Positions 6,010 through 13,037 of a stretch of 13,037 nucleotides of DNA are shown in pieces. The DNA comes from Planctomycetaceae bacterium (lineage in GTDB: Bacteria; Planctomycetota; Planctomycetia; Planctomycetales; Planctomycetaceae), in NCBI GenBank assembly GCA_015487825.1, contig WFOZ01000392.1, positions 1 to 13,037 of the forward strand. Reading direction: 5' to 3'. Positions within the stretch are counted from its first letter, which is position 1; each line of letters starts with the position of its first letter. The notes beneath the pieces were generated by a model, which was not told the origin of the DNA, ran no database searches, and worked only from the letters and a program-made list of their open reading frames with translations. Position numbers and translations under genes: made by a program.

Positions 6010-9000
6010 ATGCCTGTGCCTGTGCAACGGGTGATTGCGACTTACGAAACTCGTAATACTGGTAAGCTGCAGTCCAGTTTCGAGATGTCCGGCTTAACGC
6101 GAATCCAGACAGATTCCTATTTCAAGTTTGCCCAGGCAGATGTGGAGCCATCGCGGCGTAAGCCTGTTGGTCTGGAAGGGATTCTGCGTGAGATTTTTCC
6201 TATCGAAAGTTTTGATGGGCAGTATCGTCTTGATTACGTCAAGTACGAATTGGGCAAGTGCCGTTATACTCCGGTTGAATGCAGGCAGTTGCGTTTAACA
6301 TACGGCAGGCCGCTTCGTATCTGGTTGCGTTTGCAGAAAGAGCAGGCGATTGAGGAAGAAGTTTATCTGGGTGACCTCCCGATTATGCTTGGCGGCGGAG
6401 AGTTTATCGTCAATGGGGCGGAGCGCTGTGTCGTGAGCCAGTTGCATCGTTCTCCCGGGGTCGACTTCGTGATGAATGTCGAGCCTGGCGAGCAGAAGAC
6501 ACACTCTTGCCGAATTATTCCTGAGCGGGGTAGCTGGATTGAATTGCTGATCAGTAAGAAGGAAGCATTAAATGTCCGGATTGATCAGAGTGGTAAATTC
6601 TCTTCCATGACGTTGCTGCGGGCAATGAATAAAGAGCATTCTACGGACTCCGATCTTGTCCATATGTTCTACGAGACTGAAAAAGTAAAGATTACTCGCA
6701 AGACCACTGCAGAGGAGCTGGTTCAGCGTGTCGCTGCCGAGGATGTTGTCTATCCTGCAGGGCATGAAAAATGTGGCGAGATTATTGTTGAATGTGCTCA
6801 CGCTATCCTGGAAGTTCAGGCATTGGAGTTGCTGGAGTCTGGGATTAAGCAGGTTGATCTGGTTACCAAAGTGCTTGACCCATTGATTCTTAACAGCATT
6901 CTGGAGGACAGCACGACCTCTCACGAAGAAGCTTTGTTGCGGATTTATCAGCGGTTGCGACCGGGGAATCCGCCACAGCTCGATAAAGCAAAAGATTTGT
7001 TTTATGAGAAGTTCTTTGATTTGAATCGATACCGTTTAGGGCGTGTCGGGCGGTTCCGTATTAATCGGAAGTTCAATCAGGAAATTTCTGATGATGAAAT
7101 GACGCTTCGTCCGGAAGATTATGCAAACGCCATTCATTACCTTCTTAAATTACGAGCGGGTGACGAATCTGCGCATCTGGATGATATTGATAACCTGGGA
7201 AATCGTCGTTTGCGAACGATTGATGAGTTGGCCAGCGATGAAGTCCGCAAGGGGTTTTTGAAGCTGCGAAGAACAGTTCAGGAACGCATGAGTCTGAAGG
7301 ATGTCGAAACGATGACACCTCGGACCCTGATTAACCCCAAGAGTATTTCTGCAGCGATTGAATTCTTTTTTGGTCGAAGCGAACTGTCGCAGGTTGTTGA
7401 CCAGACAAACCCGTTGTCGATGTTGACACATGAACGACGCTTGAGTGCGTTGGGACCTGGTGGTTTGAATCGTAAACGTGCCGGTTTTGAAGTTCGCGAT
7501 GTTCACATTTCTCACTACGGTCGAATCTGTCCGATTGAAACTCCGGAAGGAACAAACATCGGCCTGATTTCCAGTCTGGCGATCTACTCGAAAGTGGACG
7601 ACTACGGTTTCCTGATTACGCCATACCGCAAGGTTATTGATGGACGCGTAACCGATGAAATCGAATGGCTGCGGGCAGATGAGGAAGCCGGGGTGTATGT
7701 CACACCTGCTGATACGCCTCTTAAGGATGGGAAAATTGCAGATAAGCGAATTCTGGCAAGATACAGGCATGAGTTTGTATGGACTGAATCAAGTACAATT
7801 CAGTACATCGACATGTCTCCCTGCCAGATGATCGGAGTGTCTGCGGGATTGATTCCGTTCCTTGAACATGATGATGCAAACCGGGCCCTGATGGGGTCGA
7901 ACATGCAACGACAGGCCGTACCGCTGCTTATTACAGAGCAGCCGATTGTCGGAACAGGTATGGAAAAAATCGTTGCAGAAAACACTGGCATGGGTGTTTA
8001 TGCAGAGAAAGCCGGGAAAGTTACTTACGTCGATGCGAATGTTGTTGAGATTGATGGTAAACGCTACCCATTGCGTAAATATACCGGTCTGAATGAGAGA
8101 ACCTGTCTGAACCAGAAGCCTTTGGTGAGTGTTGGCGATCGAGTCAAAAAAGGACAGGTACTTTGTGACACAGCTGCGACGAAAGATGGAGAGCTGGCCT
8201 TGGGACGCAATGTTCTGGTCGCGTTTATGTCGTGGGAAGGTTACAACTTTGAAGATGCGATTATTCTCTCAGAACGTCTTGTGAAGGAAGATGTTTATAC
8301 CTCAATTCATATCGACGAATTTGATGTTGAAATTCGTGAAACCAAGTTGGGTCGCGAAGAGTTCACTCGGGATATTCCGAACGTGAGTGAAAAAGCATTA
8401 AGGCATCTTGATGAAAATGGAATCGTACAGATTGGAACCCGGGTTTCAACAGGTTCTATTCTTGTTGGAAAAGTAACACCTAAAGCGAAATCGGAATTGA
8501 CTCCTGAAGAAAAACTGTTGCACGCCATTTTCGGGCGAGCTGGGGAGGATGTCAAAAACGAATCGCTGGAAGTTCAAAGTGGTGTTGAAGGGATTGTCAT
8601 TCACACCGAGAGATTTTCTCGCCGTATGAGTCTGACGGAATCTGAAAAGAAAGCGTATGAAGCAGAATTGAAGACTACCGAAGCCGAAGGCAACAAAGGG
8701 GTCGCTTCAGCCTTTAAGCTGTTCCTGGAATCCTTCGAAGCAGCACTGGGAAAGAAACTGACAGACGACGATGGCGTTGAGTTGCGGTCTCTGGAAGATG
8801 ACAAAGCAATTGCGGGCCATGCAGAAGGTTTTCTGGAACGATTTGAGCAGCTCGATATTCGCAGTCCTCAAAAAATCTCTGACTGTAAAAAAGTGATCGA
8901 CGAGGATTTCCAGCAGGTGGAAGAAGCGATCGCTGCTCGTGATTCAACCTTAAATACGCTCAAGCGTGGTGATGAACTCCCCAATGGTGTTCTTCAGATG

Positions 9001-9726
9001 GTTAAGGTGTACGTGGCATCGAAGCGGCAGATATCCGTTGGTGATAAGATGGCCGGTCGCCACGGTAATAAAGGGGTGATTTCAAAAGTTCTACCCATTG
9101 AGGATATGCCTTATCTGGCTGACGGAACTCCTGTAGATATTATTTTGAATCCGCTTGGTGTTCCAAGTCGTATGAATGTAGGTCAGATTCTGGAAACGCA
9201 TCTCGGCTGGGCTGCCCAGAAGCTTGGATTCCGAGCCATTTGCCCAGTGTTCGACAGTATTCATGAAAATGAAATTTATGATTTGATGGAAGAAGCCGGA
9301 TTGCCGGACGATGGTAAGGTTCAGCTTCATGATGCACGGACCGGAGAAAAGTACGACCAGCGAACAACCGTTGGCCAGATTTATATGTTGAAACTGCATC
9401 ACCTGGTAGATGATAAAGTTCATGCTCGTGCGACCGGACCGTACTCGTTGATTACACAACAGCCGTTAGGTGGTAAAGCCCGATTCGGTGGTCAGCGGTT
9501 TGGGGAAATGGAAGTCTGGGCACTGGAAGCGTATGGGGCAGCCTATATTCTTCAGGAATTACTTACTGTCAAAAGTGATGATGTTGAAGGCCGAACAAAA
9601 ATTTACGAATCGATGGTCAAGGGTGAAAATACTCTTGAAGCGGGGACTCCTGCGAGTTTCGACGTGTTAAACAACGAAATTCGTGGTTTGTGTCTGAATA
9701 TGCAACTTGAAAAAACAACTGTCTGA
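6010..9726 (+). CDS. rpoB: DNA-directed RNA polymerase subunit beta
   Basis: RpoB forms one pincer of RNA polymerase and part of the active centre and RNA exit path. The complete product has 1238 residues (E. coli 1342). ATG 6010 follows GAGGGAGAG by about 7 bases. In order: the N-terminal protrusion and lobe ([35 protein letters not shown]), the fork and rifampicin region at about 454-485 ([20 protein letters not shown], then [13 protein letters not shown]), the segment [15 protein letters not shown], and the catalytic-side [15 protein letters not shown] with active-site lysines near 1013 and 1021. The C-terminal clamp segment has [20 protein letters not shown]. Of the rifampicin contacts Q461, D464, H474, R477 and S479 are the sensitive-type residues; the usual Phe after the Gln is Val462. 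A charged insertion at about residues 875-985 sits where E. coli beta has its i9 insertion. The rpoC gene follows after 131 bases. Confidence 0.98.
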   Translation: MPVPVQRVIATYETRNTGKLQSSFEMSGLTRIQTDSYFKFAQADVEPSRRKPVGLEGILREIFPIESFDGQYRLDYVKYELGKCRYTPVECRQLRLTYGRPLRIWLRLQKEQAIEEEVYLGDLPIMLGGGEFIVNGAERCVVSQLHRSPGVDFVMNVEPGEQKTHSCRIIPERGSWIELLISKKEALNVRIDQSGKFSSMTLLRAMNKEHSTDSDLVHMFYETEKVKITRKTTAEELVQRVAAEDVVYPAGHEKCGEIIVECAHAILEVQALELLESGIKQVDLVTKVLDPLILNSILEDSTTSHEEALLRIYQRLRPGNPPQLDKAKDLFYEKFFDLNRYRLGRVGRFRINRKFNQEISDDEMTLRPEDYANAIHYLLKLRAGDESAHLDDIDNLGNRRLRTIDELASDEVRKGFLKLRRTVQERMSLKDVETMTPRTLINPKSISAAIEFFFGRSELSQVVDQTNPLSMLTHERRLSALGPGGLNRKRAGFEVRDVHISHYGRICPIETPEGTNIGLISSLAIYSKVDDYGFLITPYRKVIDGRVTDEIEWLRADEEAGVYVTPADTPLKDGKIADKRILARYRHEFVWTESSTIQYIDMSPCQMIGVSAGLIPFLEHDDANRALMGSNMQRQAVPLLITEQPIVGTGMEKIVAENTGMGVYAEKAGKVTYVDANVVEIDGKRYPLRKYTGLNERTCLNQKPLVSVGDRVKKGQVLCDTAATKDGELALGRNVLVAFMSWEGYNFEDAIILSERLVKEDVYTSIHIDEFDVEIRETKLGREEFTRDIPNVSEKALRHLDENGIVQIGTRVSTGSILVGKVTPKAKSELTPEEKLLHAIFGRAGEDVKNESLEVQSGVEGIVIHTERFSRRMSLTESEKKAYEAELKTTEAEGNKGVASAFKLFLESFEAALGKKLTDDDGVELRSLEDDKAIAGHAEGFLERFEQLDIRSPQKISDCKKVIDEDFQQVEEAIAARDSTLNTLKRGDELPNGVLQMVKVYVASKRQISVGDKMAGRHGNKGVISKVLPIEDMPYLADGTPVDIILNPLGVPSRMNVGQILETHLGWAAQKLGFRAICPVFDSIHENEIYDLMEEAGLPDDGKVQLHDARTGEKYDQRTTVGQIYMLKLHHLVDDKVHARATGPYSLITQQPLGGKARFGGQRFGEMEVWALEAYGAAYILQELLTVKSDDVEGRTKIYESMVKGENTLEAGTPASFDVLNNEIRGLCLNMQLEKTTV

Positions 9727-9773
9727 TCTGCAATCTACCTTGATCTCCCAAGCGTCATGCTGAGCGGAGAAGT

Positions 9774-9800
9774 AAAGTTCTGGATTTTGTTTAGAACTTT
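9774..9800 (+). other. Perfect 8-bp inverted repeat between rpoB and rpoC
   Basis: AAAGTTCT (9774-9781) pairs exactly with AGAACTTT (9793-9800) around an 11-base loop in the 131-base rpoB-rpoC spacer. It is A/T-rich and is followed by TCAGG rather than a T run, so it is not a good terminator. It might be a processing or stability hairpin in the shared mRNA, or chance. The rest of the spacer shows only the rpoC ribosome binding site. Confidence 0.3.
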
Positions 9801-9857
9801 TCAGGTAAATCAGTTTCCAATTTTTATTATTCACTCGCCAACTTAAGGAGCCAATTT

Positions 9858-12800
9858 GTGAGCACCGGTGAGATGCAATACGAGCGCGTGAACGACTTCG
9901 GGTCGATTTCCATCCGTCTGGCAAGTCCACAGGATATTCGTGGCTGGTCTTTTGGCGAAGTCAAAAAACCAGAAACGATTAACTATCGAACGTATCGTCC
10001 TGAACGGGATGGTCTGTTTTGCGAACGTATTTTCGGTCCTGAAAAAGACTGGGAATGTGCCTGCGGTAAATATCGTGGCATGAAATATAAAGGAATGATT
10101 TGTGACCGCTGCGGTGTCAAGGTGACACACAGCCGTGTTCGCCGAAAGCGAATGGGACACATTGAACTGGCTGCACCGGTTGTGCATATCTGGTTCTTCA
10201 AATCGATGCCAAGTCGCCTTGGTGCGTTGCTGAATGTGAAGACAAGCAGTCTCGAAAAGGTTGTCTATTTCCAGGATTATCTGGTGATCGATCCCGGTGA
10301 TACTCCTTTGCGCAAAGGGCAGCTTTTAACAGAAGATGAAGCCCGGCAGGCTGCCGATAAATATGGCGAAGGCGAGTTTGAAATCGAAATGGGGGCTGAA
10401 GCTGTTCGTAAGATGCTTCGCACAATCGATCTGGTTGAGGAATCTGCCGAGCTGCGTAAAGAGTTGAAGACAACTAATTCACAGCAGAAAATCCGCGATC
10501 TGACCAAGCGATTGAAGATTGTGGAAGCGTTGCGCGACAGTGAAAATAACCCGGACTGGATGGTGCTGGATGTTGTCCCTGTGATCCCGCCGGAACTGCG
10601 TCCGTTGGTCCTGCTCGATTCCGGGAATTTTGCAACGAGCGATTTGAATGATCTGTATCGCCGGATTATCAATCGTAACAATCGGTTGAAAAAACTTGTC
10701 GATCTTAATGCGCCCGAAGTTATTGTGCGCAATGAAAAACGCATGCTTCAGCAATCTGTTGACGCACTGTTTGATAACACCCGCTGTAAACGCCCGGTGC
10801 TTGGTTCTTCGAATCGTCCATTGAAATCTTTGACTGACATGATCAAAGGTAAGCAGGGGCGTTTCCGTGAAAACCTGCTCGGTAAACGTGTCGATTATTC
10901 TGCGCGAAGTGTTATTGTTGTTGGTCCGAATCTGAAACTTCATCAATGTGGGCTTCCGAAGAAAATTGCGTTGGAACTTTTCCAGCCATTCGTTATCCGC
11001 AGGCTGAAAGAACTTGGGCATGCTGATACGATTAAATCAGCCAAGCGAATGCTCGAACGCAAAGATGAAGACGTTTGGGATATTCTGGATGAAGTGATTA
11101 CGAATCATCCTGTCATGCTGAATCGTGCACCGACCCTGCATCGTATGGGGATTCAGGCGTTTGAGCCTATTCTGGTTGAAGGGAACGCGATTCGGGTTCA
11201 TCCTCTGGTCTGTAAAGGATTCAATGCCGATTTCGATGGCGACCAGATGGCGGTTCATTTGCCACTGTCTATTGAAGCTCAGGTTGAAGCGACAACTCTG
11301 ATGCTTTCAACAAATAATATTTTCAGTCCTGCAGACGGCAAACCGATTATTACCCCATCACAGGATATTGTGATGGGTTGCTACTACATGACTGCCAAGA
11401 AGATTAACCGCGTCGGTGAAAATCTGGTGTTCTCTTCCGTGAACGAAGTTTACATGGCTCTTGAGCAGGGGAAAGTCTCTCAACACGCGACTGTAAAACT
11501 GCGTTTGCCCAAGGGAGTTACAGTGCGGGGCGACGGGGCAGAGAACTTCAAGTCGGGTGGGATTATTGAGACAACCGTTGGTCGAATTCTCTTCAACGAA
11601 GAGATTGTTGCCAAGGGAATGTCTTACTACAACCGCACCATGAAGAGTCGCGATCTTTCCAATGTTATTTCGGATTGCTACCAGGCATTGGGACGCCGTG
11701 AAACCATCGAATTACTCGACAGAATGAAAGAAGTAGGGTTTAAGCAATCCTCTTTAAGTGGTCTTTCGTTTGGAACAAGCGATCTGCGAACCCCTCCCAG
11801 CAAGGAAAAAATTATTGCTGAGGCTGAAACTACTGTTGTCAAACAACAGAAGTTGTATAACCGTGGAATCATTACGAACCAGGAACGGTACAACAAGGTT
11901 CTTGACATCTGGTCAAAGGTTCGAGAGCAGATTACTGCTGAGATGATGATCGAGATGGAAAATGATATCCGGGAAGATGGCGATTACATCAACCCGATTT
12001 TCCTGATGTCTGATTCTGGTGCCCGTGGTGGTGTGGAACAGATTCGTCAGTTGGCTGGTATGCGGGGACTGATGGCCAAGCCGAGTGGAGAAATTATTGA
12101 GACACCGATTAAGGCAAGTTTCAAAGATGGTCTGACCGTTTTGGAATATTTCAGTTCGACACATGGTGCCCGTAAAGGATTGGCGGATACTGCGTTGAAG
12201 ACTGCTGATAGTGGATATCTGACACGAAAACTGGCTGATGTTTGTCAGAATGTCGTCATTACGATGGATGATTGCGGGACGACACAGGGCATAACCATGG
12301 GAATTGTTTACCGTGGCGAGCATGTTGAAGTCAGCCTTGCAGATTCTATTCGAGGTCGGGTCAGTCGGGCCAGCATTGTTAACCCGGTGACTGATGAAGT
12401 GATCGTCAAAGACAGCGAGTTGATTACTTTTGAGAAGGCTCAGAAGATTGAAGATCTCGGGTTGGAGAAAATTCAGGTTCGCAGCCCGATGACATGTGAA
12501 GCAGAGCTTGGCATGTGTAAGAAATGTTACGGGATGGACCTTTCAACCGGTTCGCAGGTTGAAGAAGGATTGGCAACCGGTATCATCGCCGCCCAAAGTA
12601 TTGGAGAACCGGGAACACAGTTGACAATGCGTACGTTCCACATTGGTGGTGTGGCTCAGACGGAAATGGAAGAGTCTGAATTGAAGTGCCGCAAGGGAGG
12701 AACGATTCGCTATGCCCGTATCCGCTCGGTTGTCAACAGTGACGGCCATAATGTTGTTCTGACTCGTAATGGCGAAGCTGTCATTATGGATGCAAAACAT

Positions 12801-13037
12801 CGCGAAATTGAATCCTACCGCATTCCAAACGGTTCAATACTGCTGGTCGATGACGGCCAGGAAGTCGAGGCGAATACCGTTATTTGTCAATGGGATCCTC
12901 ACGCGGTTCCGATTCTGGCGGAAGTTGGTGGTCGGATACGCCTTGATGATATTATTGAAGGACGAACGATCCGCTCGGAAAAAGATTCCAGCGGTAATAT
13001 TCGAAAAACAATTATCGAACATAAAGGGGAATATCAC
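9858..13037 (+). CDS. rpoC: DNA-directed RNA polymerase subunit beta' (3' end beyond the window)
   Basis: RpoC carries the catalytic magnesium site, clamp, bridge helix and trigger loop of RNA polymerase. Translation starts at GTG 9858, seven bases after a perfect AAGGAG (9845-9850). The frame stays open for 1060 codons to the last base, so roughly the final quarter is missing. Visible parts: N-terminal zinc site with C67, C69, C82, C85 ([10 protein letters not shown] then CDRCG); the active-site loop [12 protein letters not shown] with D458, D460 and D462; the bridge helix segment [20 protein letters not shown] and [20 protein letters not shown]; a second zinc site with C796, C880, C887 and C890; and the trigger loop from about 916, [16 protein letters not shown]. 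All catalytic and metal-binding residues expected in this part are present. The numbering runs almost in step with E. coli (active-site Asp 460/462/464), so no large insertion exists before it. It is co-directional with rpoB and very likely in the same transcript. Confidence 0.98.
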   Translation, partial: MSTGEMQYERVNDFGSISIRLASPQDIRGWSFGEVKKPETINYRTYRPERDGLFCERIFGPEKDWECACGKYRGMKYKGMICDRCGVKVTHSRVRRKRMGHIELAAPVVHIWFFKSMPSRLGALLNVKTSSLEKVVYFQDYLVIDPGDTPLRKGQLLTEDEARQAADKYGEGEFEIEMGAEAVRKMLRTIDLVEESAELRKELKTTNSQQKIRDLTKRLKIVEALRDSENNPDWMVLDVVPVIPPELRPLVLLDSGNFATSDLNDLYRRIINRNNRLKKLVDLNAPEVIVRNEKRMLQQSVDALFDNTRCKRPVLGSSNRPLKSLTDMIKGKQGRFRENLLGKRVDYSARSVIVVGPNLKLHQCGLPKKIALELFQPFVIRRLKELGHADTIKSAKRMLERKDEDVWDILDEVITNHPVMLNRAPTLHRMGIQAFEPILVEGNAIRVHPLVCKGFNADFDGDQMAVHLPLSIEAQVEATTLMLSTNNIFSPADGKPIITPSQDIVMGCYYMTAKKINRVGENLVFSSVNEVYMALEQGKVSQHATVKLRLPKGVTVRGDGAENFKSGGIIETTVGRILFNEEIVAKGMSYYNRTMKSRDLSNVISDCYQALGRRETIELLDRMKEVGFKQSSLSGLSFGTSDLRTPPSKEKIIAEAETTVVKQQKLYNRGIITNQERYNKVLDIWSKVREQITAEMMIEMENDIREDGDYINPIFLMSDSGARGGVEQIRQLAGMRGLMAKPSGEIIETPIKASFKDGLTVLEYFSSTHGARKGLADTALKTADSGYLTRKLADVCQNVVITMDDCGTTQGITMGIVYRGEHVEVSLADSIRGRVSRASIVNPVTDEVIVKDSELITFEKAQKIEDLGLEKIQVRSPMTCEAELGMCKKCYGMDLSTGSQVEEGLATGIIAAQSIGEPGTQLTMRTFHIGGVAQTEMEESELKCRKGGTIRYARIRSVVNSDGHNVVLTRNGEAVIMDAKHREIESYRIPNGSILLVDDGQEVEANTVICQWDPHAVPILAEVGGRIRLDDIIEGRTIRSEKDSSGNIRKTIIEHKGEYH

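Noticed and set aside
7363..7450. Rifampicin resistance from RpoB sequence
   Set aside because: The main contact residues Q461, D464, H474, R477 and S479 are all the sensitive type; Val462 in place of Phe alone is not enough to claim resistance.

Overview
This window is the core transcription-translation cluster of a bacterium, all on the + strand, in the order tuf (3' part) - rpmG - trnW - secE - nusG - rplK - rplA - rplJ - rplL - rpoB - rpoC (5' part). I found no mobile element, CRISPR array, phage gene or unknown protein family, so I do not claim a new system of genes. The interesting material is in the spacers and in a few unusual protein details.

The organism is most likely a planctomycete (Planctomycetota). 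This rests on inference: EF-Tu has a longer, altered switch I region ([15 protein letters not shown] in place of the usual RGITI context) that I recall from planctomycete EF-Tu proteins, SecE has three predicted membrane segments and an LYKRNQG motif, spacers are long, and base composition is moderate. No search was possible, so genus is not assigned.

Layout: 1-1180 holds EF-Tu without its first residues, followed by a strong GC hairpin. Bases 1344-1605 hold ribosomal protein L33 and tRNA-Trp(CCA), 1695-2126 SecE, and 2377-2988 NusG. A 250-base spacer before nusG carries a good sigma-70-type promoter and two tandem hairpins ending in six T. Bases 3077-5406 hold L11, L1, L10 and L7/L12, with a textbook hairpin-plus-T5 between rplJ and rplL. 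A 603-base spacer then leads to rpoB (6010-9726), and rpoC starts at 9858 and runs off the window end.

The genes act together in one process. RpoB and RpoC form the RNA polymerase active centre. NusG joins the elongating polymerase to the ribosome or Rho. L11, L1, L10 and L7/L12 form the L1 stalk and the L11/L12 stalk base that recruits elongation factors, including EF-Tu, which delivers aminoacyl-tRNA. SecE is part of the SecYEG membrane channel. The hairpins between genes suggest that relative output of NusG, L10 versus L12, and ribosomal proteins versus RNA polymerase is set by partial termination or RNA processing. That regulation is inferred and untested.
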